From positions 10,493,501 to 10,557,500 of the forward strand of contig OY756969.1 in the NCBI GenBank assembly GCA_963580455.1: a DNA stretch of 64,000 nucleotides, given 5' to 3'. Origin of the DNA: Euonymus europaeus (lineage: Eukaryota > Streptophyta > Magnoliopsida > Celastrales > Celastraceae). The notes beneath the pieces are model-generated. The model searched no databases. It was not told the DNA's origin and saw nothing but the letters and a program-made list of their open reading frames with translations. The position numbers and the translations under genes were made by a program. Shown one piece after another: positions 49,427 through 61,618 of the stretch; position 1 is the first letter of the stretch; each line of letters begins with the position of its first letter.

Positions 49427-51986
49427 ATTCTTCTATGTCAAATTTTATGAGTATAAGCTTCCTAGATTTTTTTGATGCCAAAACCTCAACTTTGTATCAC
49501 AAATGGAAAAACCGTTAAAGGCTCTTCCATTGATAGAATTGAGTAATTCTGAATCATTAATGTTCATAGGTATTTACTTTTTATTGTTTTTTTATGTCCA
49601 AATTTTGTTGTATTCGCTTCGTAGATTGTTTTGTTGTCCAGAGAACCAATTTCCTTCTAAATTGGGCAAAACTATTAAAAACACCTCCAACGAGAGAGTT
49701 GAGCAATTTCGAACCATCAAACTTACTCTTTGTACACTTTTTATTTTTCTTCCATGTAAAATTTTTTGAGTATAAGCTTCCAAGATTATTTCGATTCCAA
49801 AACACTAACTTTCAAAGCCTAATGGACAAAACCGTTAAAAGCTCCACCATGGAGAGAGTTGAGCAACTTCAGACCATCAAAGCTTCTCGGTGTACACTTT
49901 TCATTATTCTCTTATGTCAAATTTTACCAGTATATGGTTCCAAGATTATTTCGATGCCAAAACCGCAACTTTCTATGACAAGTGGACAAAAAGCGTTAAA
50001 AGCTCCTCCATTGAGAGAGTTGAGCAATTTCTGACCATCAAAGTTGCTCTAGTACACGTTTTATTGTTCTTTTATGTCAAATTTTACGATTAAAAGCTTC
50101 CAAGATTATTTCGATAACAAAACACCGACTTTCTATGACAAATAGACAAAACCGTTAAAAGCTCCTCCATAGAAAGAGTTGAGCAACTTCGGACCATCAA
50201 AGTTGCTCGGGGTACACTTTTTATTGTTCTTCTATGTCGTCGAATTTTATGAGTATAGGCTTCCTAGAATATTTCGATGCCAAAACCTCAACTTTCTGTG
50301 ACAAATGGACAAAATCGTTAAAAGCTCCTCCATAGAGAGAGTTGAGCAACTTCAGACCATCAAAGTTGCTCGGTGTACACTTTTTATTGTTCTTCTATGT
50401 GAAATTTTACGAGTATAAGCTTCCATGATTATTTCAATTACAAAACACCAACTTTCTATGACAAATTGACAAAACCGTTAAAAGCTCCTCCATAGAGAGA
50501 GTTGAGCAACTTCAAACCATCAAAATTACTCAGTGTACACTTTTTATTGTTCTTCTATGTCAAATTTTTTGAGTATAAGCTTCCAAGATTATTTCGATGC
50601 TAAAACAACAACTTTCTATGACAAAAGGACAAATCGTTAAAAGCTCTTCCATAGAGAGAGTTGAGAAACTTCGGACTATCAAAGTTGCTCAGAATACACT
50701 TTTTATTGTTCTTCTATGTCAAATTTTATGAGTATAGTCTTCCTAGATTATTTCGATGACAAACCAAAACTTTCTATGAGAAATAGACAAAATCGTTAAA
50801 ATCTTCTCCATAGAGAGAGTTGAGAATTTTCGAACATTCAAAGTTGCTCGGCGTACACTTTTTATTGTTCTCTTATGTCAAATTTTATGAGTACAAGCTC
50901 CATAGATTATTTCGATGCCAAAACCCAAACTTTGTATCACAAATGGATAAAACCGTTAAAGGCTCTTCCATGGATAGAATTTAGTAATTCTTAATCATCA
51001 ACGTTGATATGTATGCACTTTTTATTGTTAATTTATGTCCAAATTTACCAGTATTTGCTTTGTAGATTGTTTTGTTGTCAAGAGAACCAATTTCGTTCTA
51101 AATTGGGCAAAACTATTAAAAACACCTCAAACGGGAGAGTTGAGCAATTTCGGACCGTCAAATTTGCTCGGTGTACAACTTTTATCGTTCTTCTGTGTTA
51201 CATTTTATGAGTATAAGCTTCCAAGACTATTTCGATGCCAAAACACCAGCTTTCTATTACAAATGGACAAAATCGTTAAAAGCTTCTCCATATAAAGAGT
51301 TGAGCAACTTTGGACCATCAAAGTTGCTCGGGGTACACTTTTTATTGTTCTTTTAGGTAACATTTTATGAGTATAGGCTTCCTAGATTATTTCGATGCCA
51401 AAACCCCACCTTTCTATGATAAATGGACAAAATTGATAAAAGCTCCTCCATAGAGAGAGTTAAGCAACTTCGGACCATCAAAGTTGCACTGAGTACACTT
51501 TTTATTGTTCTTCTATGTCAAATTTTACGAGTATAAGCTTCCATGATTATTTCGATGATAAAACACCAACTTTCTATGACAAATGCACAAAATCGATAAA
51601 AGCTCCTCCATAGAGAGAATTGAGCAACTTCGGACCATCAAAGTTGCACGGTGTACACTTTTTATTGTTCTCTTATGTCAAATTTTACGAGTATAAGCTT
51701 CCAAGATTATTTCGATGCCAAAACACCAACTTTCTATTACAAATGGACAAAACCGTTAAAAGCTCCTCCATTGAGAGAGTTGAGCAACTTCGGACCATCA
51801 ATGTTGGCCGGTGTACACTTTCTATTGTTCTTCTATGTCAAATTTTACGAGTATAAACTTTCAAGATTATTTCGATGCCAAAACATGAACTTTCTATTAC
51901 AAATGGACAAAACCGTTAAAAGCTCCTCCATTGGGAGAGTTGAGCAACTTCGGACCATCAAAGTTACTTAGCGTAAACTTTTTTCT
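49427..51986 (+). repeat. 2,560-bp HOR unit 3
   Basis: The third full unit, with class B landmarks at 49594 and 51035. It shares TTGTCCAGAGAACC with unit 2, and CCATTGGGAGAG near 51927 with unit 4. Variants shared by neighbouring units indicate local duplication followed by exchange. Confidence 0.94.
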
Positions 51987-54546
51987 ATTCTTCTATGTCA
52001 AATTTTATGAGTATAAGCTTCCTAGATTTTTTTGATGCCAAAACCTCAACTTTGTATCACAAATGGAAAAACCGTTAAAGGCTCTTCCATTGATAGAATT
52101 GAGTAATTCTGAATCATTAATGTTCATAGGTATTTACTTTTTATTGTTTTTTTATGTCCAAATTTTGTTGTATTCGCTTCGTAGATTGTTTTGTTGTCAA
52201 GAGAACCAATTTCCTTCTAAATTGGGCAAAACTATTAAAAACACCTCCAACGAGAGAGTTGAGCAATTTCGAACCATCAAACTTACTCTTTGTACACTTT
52301 TTATTGTTCTTCCATGTAAAATTTTTTGAGTATAAGCTTCCAAGATTATTTCGATTCCAAAACACTAACTTTCAAAGCCTAATGGACAAAACCGTTAAAA
52401 GCTCCACCATGGAGAGAGTTGAGCAACTTCAGACCATCAAAGCTTCTCGGTGTACACTTTTCATTATTCTCTTATGTCAAATTTTACCAGTATATGGTTC
52501 CAAGATTATTTCGATGCCAAAACCGCAACTTTCTATGACAAGTGGACAAAAAGCGTTAAAAGCTCCTCCATTGAGAGAGTTGAGCAATTTCTGACCATCA
52601 AAGTTGCTCTAGTACACGTTTTATTATTCTTTTATGTCAAATTTTACGATTAAAAGCTTCCAAGATTATTTCGATAACAAAACACCGACTTTCTATGACA
52701 AATAGACAAAACCGTTAAAAGCTCCTCCATAGAAAGAGTTGAGCAACTTTGGACCATCAAAGTTGCTCGGGGTACACTTTTTATTGTTCTTCTATGTCGT
52801 CGAATTTTATGAGTATAGGCTTCCTAGAATATTTCGATGCCAAAACCTCAACTTTCTGTGACAAATGGACAAAATCGTTAAAAGCTCCTCCATAGAGAGA
52901 GTTGAGCAACTTCAGACCATCAAAGTTGCTCGGTGTACACTTTTTATTGTTCTTCAATGTGAAATTTTACGAGTATAAGCTTCCATGATTATTTCAATTA
53001 CAAAACACCAACTTTCTATGACAAATTGACAAAACCGTTAAAAGCTCCTCCATAGAGAGAGTTGAGCAACTTCAAACCATCAAAATTACTCAGTGTACAC
53101 TTTTTATTGTTCTTCTATGTCATATTTTTTGAGTATAAGCTTCCAAGATTATTTCGATGCTAAAACAACAACTTTCTATGACAAAAGGACAAATCGTTAA
53201 AAGCTCTTCCATAGAGAGAGTTGAGAAACTTCGGACTATCAAAGTTGCTCGGAATACACTTTTTATTGTTCTTCTATGTCAAATTTTATGAGTATAGTCT
53301 TCCTATATTATTTCGATGACAAACCAAAACTTTCTATGAGAAATAGACAAAATCGTTAAAATCTTCTCCATAGAGAGAGTTGAGAATTTTCGAACATTCA
53401 AAGTTGCTCGGCGTACACTTTTTATTGTTCTCTTATGTCAAATTTTATGAGTACAAGCTCCATAGATTATTTCGATGCCAAAACCCAAACTTTGTATCAC
53501 AAATGGATAAAACCGTTAAAGGCTCTTCCATGGATAGAATTTAGTAATTCTTAATCATCAACGTTGATATGTATGCACTTTTTATTGTTAATTTATGTCC
53601 AAATTTACCAGTATTTGCTTTGTAGATTGTTTTGTTGTCAAGAGAACCAATTTCGTTCTAAATTGGGCAAAACTATTAAAAACACCTCAAACGGGAGAGT
53701 TGAGCAATTTCGGACCGTCAAATTTGCTCGGTGTACAACTTTTATCGTTCTTCTGTGTTACATTTTATGAGTATAAGCTTCCAAGACTATTTCGATGCCA
53801 AAACACCAGCTTTCTATTACAAATGGACAAAATCGTTAAAAGCTTCTCCATATAAAGAGTTGAGCAACTTTGGACCATCAAAGTTGCTCGGGGTACACTT
53901 TTTATTGTTCTTTTAGGTAACATTTTATGAGTATAGGCTTCCTAGATTATTTCGATGCCAAAACCCCACCTTTCTATGATAAATGGACAAAATTGATAAA
54001 AGCTCCTCCATAGAGAGAGTTAAGCAACTTCGGACCATCAAAGTTGCACTGAGTACACTTTTTATTGTTCTTCTATGTCAAATTTTACGAGTATAAGCTT
54101 CCATGATTATTTCGATGATAAAACACCAACTTTCTATGACAAATGCACAAAATCGATAAAAGCTCCTCCATAGAGAGAATTGAGCAACTTCGGACCATCA
54201 AAGTTGCACGGTGTACACTTTTTATTGTTCTCTTATGTCAAATTTTACGAGTATAAGCTTCCAAGATTATTTCGATGCCAAAACACCAACTTTCTATTAC
54301 AAATGGACAAAACCGTTAAAAGCTCCTCCATTGAGAGAGTTGAGCAACTTCGGACCATCAATGTTGGCCGGTGTACACTTTCTATTGTTCTTCTATGTCA
54401 AATTTTACGAGTATAAACTTTCAAGATTATTTCGATGCCAAAACATGAACTTTCTATTACAAATGGACAAAACCGTTAAAAGCTCCTCCATTGGGAGAGT
54501 TGAGCAACTTCGGACCATCAAAGTTACTTAGCGTAAACTTTTTTCT
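51987..54546 (+). repeat. 2,560-bp HOR unit 4
   Basis: The fourth full unit, with class B landmarks at 52154 and 53595. It carries TTGTCAAGAGAACC like units 1 and 5, and CCATTGGGAGAG near 54487 like unit 3. The length is again exactly 2,560 bp. Confidence 0.94.
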
Positions 54547-56705
54547 ATTCTTCTATGTCAAATTTTATGAGTATAAGCTTCCTAGATTTTTTTGATGCCA
54601 AAACCTCAACTTTGTATCACAAATGGAAAAACCGTTAAAGGCTCTTCCATTGATAGAATTGAGTAATTCTGAATCATTAATGTTCATAGGTATTTACTTT
54701 TTATTGTTTTTTTATGTCCAAATTTTGTTGTATTCGCTTCGTAGATTGTTTTGTTGTCAAGAGAACCAATTTCCTTCTAAATTGGGCAAAACTATTAAAA
54801 ACACCTCCAACGAGAGAGTTGAGCAATTTCGAACCATCAAACTTACTCTTTGTACACTTTTTATTGTTCTTCCATGTAAAAATTTTTGAGTATAAGCTTC
54901 CAAGATTATTTCGATTCCAAAACACTAACTTTCAAAGCCTAATGGACAAAACCGTTAAAAGCTCCACCATGGAGAGAGTTGAGCAACTTCAGACCATCAA
55001 AGCTTCTCGGTGTACACTTTTCATTATTCTCTTATGTCAAATTTTACCAGTATATGGTTCCAAGATTATTTCGATGCCAAAACCGCAACTTTCTATGACA
55101 AGTGGACAAAAAGCGTTAAAAGCTCCTCCAACGAGAGAGTTGAGCAATTTCTGACCATCAAAGTTGCTCTAGTACACGTTTTATTGTTCTTTTATGTCAA
55201 ATTTTACGATTAAAAGCTTCCAAGATTATTTCGATAACAAAACACCGACTTTCTATGACAAATAGACAAAACCGTTAAAAGCTCCTCCATAGAAAGAGTT
55301 GAGCAACTTCGGACCATCAAAGTTGCTCGGGGTACACTTTTTATTGTTCTTCTATGTCGTCGAATTTTATGAGTATAGGCTTCCTAGAATATTTCGATGC
55401 CAAAACCTCAACTTTCTGTGACAAATGGACAAAATCGTTAAAAGCTTCTCCATAGAGAGAGTTGAGCAACTTCAGACCATCAAAGTTGCTCGGTGTACAC
55501 TTTTTATTGTTCTTCTATGTGAAATTTTACGAGTACAAGCTTCCATGATTATTTCAATTACAAAACACCAACTTTCTATGACAAATTGACAAAACCGTTA
55601 AAAGCTCCTCCATAGAGAGAGTTGAGCAAATTCAAACCATCAAAATTACTCAGTGTACACTTTTTATTGTTCTTCTATGTCAAATTTTTTGAGTATAAGC
55701 TTCCAAGATTATTTCGATGCTAAAACAACAACTTTCTATGACAAATGGACAAATCGTTAAAAGCTCTTCCATAGAGAGAGTTGAGAAACTTCGGACTATC
55801 AAAGTTGCTCGGAATACACTTTTTATTGTTCTTCTATGTCAAATTTTATGAGTATAGTCTTCCTAGATTATTTCGATGACAAACCAAAACTTTCTATGAG
55901 AAATAGACAAAATCGTTAAAATCTTCTCCATGGAGAGAGTTGAGAATTTTCGAACATTCAAAGTTGCTCGGCGTACACTTTTTATTGTTCTCTTATGTCA
56001 AATTTTATGAGTACAAGCTCCATAGATTATTTCGATGCCAAAACCCAAACTTTGTATCACAAATGGATAAAACCGTTAAAGGCTCTTCCATGGATAGAAT
56101 TTAGTAATTCTTAATCATCAACGTTGATATGTATGCACTTTTTATTGTTATTTTCTGTCCAAATTTACCAGTATTTGCTTTGTAGATTGTTTTGTTGTCA
56201 AGAGAACCAATTTCGTTCTAAATTGGGCAAAACTATTAAAAACACCACAAACGGGAGAGTTGAGCAATTTCGGACCATCAAATTTGCTCGGTGTACAACT
56301 TTTATCATTCTTCTGTGTTACATCTTCCAAGACTATTTCGATGCCAAAACACCAGCTTTCTATGACAAATGGACAAAATTGTTAAAAGCTTCTCCATATA
56401 GAGAGTTGAGCAACTTCGGACCATCAAAGTTGCTCGGGGTACACTTTTTATTGTTCTTTTAGGTAAAATTTTATGAGTATAGGCTTCCTAGATTATTTCG
56501 ATGCCAAAACCCCACCTTTCTATGATAAATGGACAAAATTGATAAAAGCTCCTCCATAGAGAGAGTTAAGCAACTTCGGACCATCAAAGTTGCACTGAGT
56601 ACACTTTTTATTGTTCTTCTATGTCAAATTTTACGAGTATAAGCTTCCATGATTATTTCGATGATAAAACACCAACTTTCTATGACAAATGGACAAAATC
56701 GATAA
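54547..56705 (+). repeat. 2,560-bp HOR unit 5, partial, with a 14-bp deletion
   Basis: It follows unit 4 for about 2.16 kb and then diverges into unrelated monomer variants near 56705, the right edge of the homogenised array. At about 56322 it lost 14 bp (the TTTATGAGTATAAG segment before CTTCCAAGAC), so downstream offsets fall from 2,560 to 2,546. Extra substitutions (for example CTGTCC near 56155) also set it apart, as expected of an edge unit. Confidence 0.9.
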
Positions 56706-59700
56706 GAGTTCCTCCATAGAGAGAGTTGAGCAACTTCGGACCATCAAAGTTGCTCGGTGTACACTTTTTATTGTTCTTATATGTCAAATTTTACGAGTAT
56801 AGGCTTTCTAGATTATTTCGATGACAAAACACTAATTTTCTATGACAAATAGACAAAATCGTTAAAAGCTCCTCCATAGAGAGAGTTGAGAAATTCCAAA
56901 CCGGCAAAGTTGTTCGGTGTACACTTTTTATTATTCTCTTATGTCAAATTTTACGAGTACAAGCTCCATAGATTATTTCGATGCCAAAACTCCAACTTTG
57001 TATCACAAATGGATAAAATCGTTAAAGACTCTTCCATGGATAGAATTGAGCAATTTTGAATCATCAACGTTGATAGGTACGGACTTTTAATTGTTTTTTT
57101 TATGTCCAAATTTACCAGTCTTTGCTTCATAGATTATTTTGTTCTCAAGACAACCAATTTCGTTCTAAATTGGGCAAAACAATTAAAAACACCTCCAACG
57201 GGACAGTTGAACAATTTCGGACTGTCAAAGTTGCTCGGTGTACACCTTTTATTGTTCTTCTGTGTCACATTTTATGTGTATAAGCTTCCAAGACTATTTC
57301 GATGCCAAAACACCAACTTCCTATGACAAATGGACAAAACCGTTAAAAGCTCCTCCATAGAGAGAGTTGAGCAACTTCGGACCATCAAAGTTGCTCGGTG
57401 TACACTTTTTATTGTTCTTCAATGTCAAATTTTATGACTATAGGCTTCCTAGATTATTTCAATGCCAAAACCTCAACTTTCTATGACAAATGGACAGAAT
57501 CATTAAAAGCTTCTCCATAGAGAGAGTTGAGCAACTTCGGACCATCAAAGTTGCACTGACTACACTTTTTATTGTTCTTCTATGTCAAATTTTACGTGTA
57601 TAAGCTTCAATGATTATTTCGATGCCAAAACACCAACTTTCTATTTCAAATTGACAAAACCGTCAAAAGCTCCTCCATAGAGAGAGTTGAGCAACTTTGG
57701 ACCATCAAAGTTGCTCCGGGTACACTTTTTGTTGTTCTTCTATGTCAAATTTTATGAGTATAGGCTTTCTAGACTATTTCGATGCCAAAACCCCAACTTT
57801 GTACGATAAATGGACAAAATCGTTAAAAGCTCCTCCATTGAGAGAGTTGATCAACTTCGGACCATCAAAGTTGCTCGGTGTACACTTTTTATTGATCTTT
57901 TATGTCAAATTTTTTGAATATAAGCTTCCTTGATTATTTTGATGCCAATACACCAACTTTATATGACAAATTGGCAAAATTGTTAAAAGCCCCTCCATAG
58001 AGAGAGTTGAACAACTTCGGACCATCAAAGTTGCTCGGGTTACACTTTTTATTGTTCTTCTATGTCAAATTTTATGAGTATAGGCTTCCTAGGTTATTTC
58101 GATGCTAAAATCCCAACTTTCTATGAGAAATGGACAAAATCGTTAAAAGCTCCTCCATAGAGAGAGCTGATGAACTTCGGACCATCAAAGTTGCTCGGTG
58201 TACACTTTTTATTGTTCTTCTATGTGAAATTTTATGAGTATAGGCTTCCTAGATCATTTCGATGCCCAAACCCCAAGTGCACAAAATTATTAAAAGCTCC
58301 TCTATAGAGCGAGTTGAGCAACTTCAGACTATCAAAGTTGCTCGGTGCTGAATTTTTATTGTTCTTCTATGTCAAATTTTATGAGTATAGGCTTCCTAGA
58401 TTATTTCGATCCCAAAATACTAACTTTCTATGATAAATAGACAAAATCGTTAAAAGCTCCTCCATAGAGAGAGTTGACAAATTCCGAATCATCAAAGTTG
58501 CTCGGCGTACACTTTTTATTGTTCTCTTATGTCAAATTTTACGAGTACAAGCTCGATAGATTATTTCGATGCCAAAACCCTAACTTTGTATCACAAATAG
58601 TTAAAATCATTAAAAACACTTCCATGGATAGAATTGAGTAATTTTGAAAAATCAACGTTGATAAGTATGCACTTTTTATTGTTTTCTTATGTCCAAATTT
58701 AATATTCTTTGTTTCATAGATTATTTTGTTCTCAAGACAACCAATTTCGTTCTAAATTGGGCAAAACAATTAAGAACACCTTCAACAGGACAGTTGAACA
58801 ATTTTGGACCGTCAAAGTTGCACAGTGTACACTTTTAATTGTTCTTCTATGTCACATTTTACGAGTATAATCTTCCAAGACTATTTCGATGACAAAACAC
58901 CAACTTCCTATGACAAATGGACAAAACCGTTAAAAGCTCCTCCATAGAGAGAGTTGAACAACTTTGGACCATTAAAGTTGCATGATGTCCACTTTTTATT
59001 GTTCTTCTATGTCAAATTTTAAGAGTATAGGCTTCCTAGATTATTTCGATGCCAAAACCCCAACTTTCTATGACAAATGGACAAAACCATTAAAACCTCC
59101 TCCATAGACAGAGTTGAGCAACTTCAGACCATCAAAGTTGCCCGGTGTACACTTTTTATTGTTATTCTATGTCAAATTTTATGAGTATTATCTTCCATGA
59201 TTATTTCGATGCCAAAACACCAACTTTCAATGACAAATTGACAAAATCGTTAAAATCTCCTCCATAGAGAGACTTGAGCAACTTCGGACCAAAAAAGTTG
59301 CTCGGTGTACACTTTTTATTGTTCTTCTATGTCACATTTTATGAGTATAAGCTTCCATGATTATTTCGATGGCAAACCATCAACTTTCTATGACAAAAAC
59401 GTTAAAAGCTCCTCCATAGAGAGAGTTGAGCAACTTCGGACCATCAAAGCTGCTCGGGGTACACTTTTTATAGTTCTTCTATGTCAAATTTTATGAGTAT
59501 AAGCTTCCTAGAATATTTCGATGCCCAAACCCCAACTTTCTATGAAAAATGGACAAAATCGTTAAAAGTTCCTCCATAGAGAGAGTTGAGCAACTTCTGA
59601 CCATCAAAGTTGCTCGGTGTACACTTTTTATTGTTCTTATATGTCAAATTTTACGAGTATAGGCTTTCTAGATTATTTCGATGACAAAACACTAATTTTC

Positions 59701-60854
59701 TATGACAAATAGACAAAATCGTTAAAAGCTCATCCATAGAGAGAGTTGAGAAATTCCGAACCATCAAAGTTGTTAGTGTAAACTTTTATTGTTCTCTTAT
59801 GTCAAATTTTACGAGTACAAGTTCCATAGATTATTTCGATGCCAAAACTCCAACTTTGTATCACAAATGGATAAAATCGTTAAAGACTCTTCCATGGATA
59901 GAATTAAGCTATTTTGAATCATCGACGTTGATAGGTACGCACTTTTTATTGTTTTTTTATGTCCAAATTTACGAGTCTTCGCGTCATAGTTTGTTTTGTT
60001 CTCAAGACAACCAATTTCGTTCTAAATTGGGCAAAACAATTAAAAACACCTCCAACAGGACAGTTGAACAATTTTGGACTGTCAAATTTGCTCGGTGTAC
60101 AACTTTTATTGTTCTTCTATGTCACATTTTTCGAGTATAAGCTTCCAAGACTATTTCGATGCCAAAACACCAACTTTCTATGAGAAATGGACAAAACCGT
60201 TAAAAGTACCTCCATAGAGAGAGTTGAGCAACTTCAAACTATCAAAGTTGCTCGGTGTACACTTTTTATTGTTCTTCTATGTCAAATTTTATGACTATAG
60301 GCTTCCTAGATTATTTCGATTCCAAGACCTTAACTTTCTAAGACAAATGAATAGAATCATTAAAAGCTCCTCCATAAGGAGAGTTGAGCAAGTTCGGGCC
60401 ATCAAAGTTTCTCGGTGTTTACTTTTTATTGTTCTTCTATGTTAAATTTTACGAGTATAAGCTTCAATGATTATTTCGATGCTAAAACACCAACTTCCTA
60501 TGGCAAATGGACAAAACCGTTAAAAGCTCCTCCATGGAGAGAGTTGAGCAACTTCGGACTATCAAAGTTGTTCGGTGTACACTTTTTATTGTTCTTCTAT
60601 GTCAAATTTTATGAGTATAAGCTTCAATGATTATTTCGATGCCAATACACCAACTTTCTATGACGAATTGACAAAACCGTTAAAAGCTCCTCCATAGAGA
60701 GAGTTGAGCAAATTCGGACCATCAAAGTTGCTCCGGGTACACTTTTTATTGTTCTTCTATGTCAAATTTTATGAGTATAGGCTTCCTAGATTAGTTCGAT
60801 GCCAAAACCCCAACTTTCTATGAGAAATGGACAAAATCGTTAAAAGTTCCTCCA

Positions 60855-61050
60855 TAGATAGAATTTAGTAATTCTTAATCATCAACGTTGATATGTATGC
60901 ACTTTTTATTGTTAATTTATGTCCAAATTTACCAGTATTTGCTTTGTAGATTGTTTTGTTGTCAAGAGAACCAATTTTGTTCTAAATTGGGCAAAAATAT
61001 TAAAAACACCTCAAACGGGAGAGTTGAGCAATTTCGGACCGTCAAATTTG
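60855..61050 (+). repeat. HOR-type class B monomer outside the HOR core
   Basis: This segment (AGATAGAATTTAGTAATTC, ATCATCAACGTTGATATG, TTATTGTTAATTTATGTCC, TTTGCTTTGTAGATTG, CACCTCAAACGGGAGAG) matches the second class B monomer of the HOR units (about 45855-46050). It includes the TTAATTTATG variant of units 1-4 that is absent from the edge copies at 43345 and 56144. Neighbouring class B monomers differ (CAAGACAACC and CAACAGGACAG). A conversion or short transposed copy from the core about 4 kb away is the simplest explanation. Confidence 0.75.
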
Positions 61051-61293
61051 CTCGGTGTACACTTTTTATTGTTCTTCTATGTCAAATTTTATGAGTATAG
61101 GCTTCCTAGATTATTTCGATGCTCAAACACCAACTTTCTATGACAAGTGGACAAAATCGTTAAAAGCTCCTCCATAGGGAGAGTTGAGCAACTTCAGACC
61201 ATCAAAGTTGCTCGGTGTACACTTTTTATTGTTCTTCTATGTCAAATTTTATGAGTATAGGCTTTCTAGATTATTTCGATCCCAAGATACTAA

Positions 61294-61618
61294 GAGTGTG
61301 TTTGGATATTATTTTCTTTTCTAGTTTTTAAAAACAATTTTGGCTATAGTTTTTAGAAACACTTTTTAGGGAAAAAAACTGTTAAAAAATTCATTTGGTT
61401 GGTGATATTTGACTTTGTTTTCGAAAAACGAAAAACATGAAATTAATATTGAAATTTAGTCAAATGAAATTGAAATTCATCCAAATAAAACTCAAATTTA
61501 TCAAAATGAAATTCAAATTCATCAATCGGGTAAAAATGAAGGTGATTTTGGGTCAACACCGGAGCAAGGCCGTCCGGTGGCCAGACGACGATGTCGGTGA
61601 AGAGAGGCGAGTCACCGT
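61294..61618. mobile_element. Unclassified 325-bp insertion, possibly non-autonomous DNA element
   Basis: Non-satellite sequence starting GAGTGTGTTTGGATATTA and ending GCGAGTCACCGT, bounded by TAA on both sides (61291-61293 and 61619-61621). A related monomer near 58420 has the uninterrupted site (GATCCCAAAATACTAACTTTC). A 3-bp TAA duplication would suit a Harbinger-type element, but I see no terminal inverted repeats. Inside are three degenerate copies of a roughly 21-bp AT-rich motif (CAAATGAAATTGAAATTCAT) and a GC-rich 3' third. A 65-codon open frame (61437-61634) arises from the AT repeat and runs into satellite, so I do not call it a gene. The right flank also has a short duplication of TAACTTTCTACGA. 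Confidence 0.55.

Larger units (their letters stand above)
30407..61293 (+). repeat. 160-bp tandem satellite array, main block
   Basis: Nearly 31 kb (about 193 monomers) of uninterrupted satellite in one orientation, free of recognisable transposons. Up to about 43 kb, class A monomers are diverse with irregularly spaced class B monomers (about 30967, 32403, 35119, 37802, 38598, 39878, 40790, 42075). From about 44.3 to 56.7 kb the array is a homogeneous 2,560-bp higher-order repeat. Beyond that it returns to diverse monomers. Mid-monomer junctions occur near 35632 and 36361. No coding, RNA gene or regulatory site is supported. Confidence 0.96.

Noticed and set aside
44474..55154. A 146-codon open frame repeated in all five HOR units (44474, 47034, 49594, 52154, 54714), plus 106- and 86-codon frames repeated likewise
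   Set aside because: The conservation is at the DNA level across the whole unit, including regions outside the frame, and follows from HOR homogenisation. The frame runs through three monomers in successive frames because 160 is not a multiple of 3. There is no recognisable domain, and related monomers elsewhere are interrupted by stops.
43324..61094. A recurring class B translation with a Cys-rich stretch (CRLFCCQENQF) that could suggest a small secreted peptide
   Set aside because: Every occurrence is the same class B monomer read in one frame, continuing into the next monomer. There is no signal peptide, and the cysteines vary among monomers elsewhere in the window.
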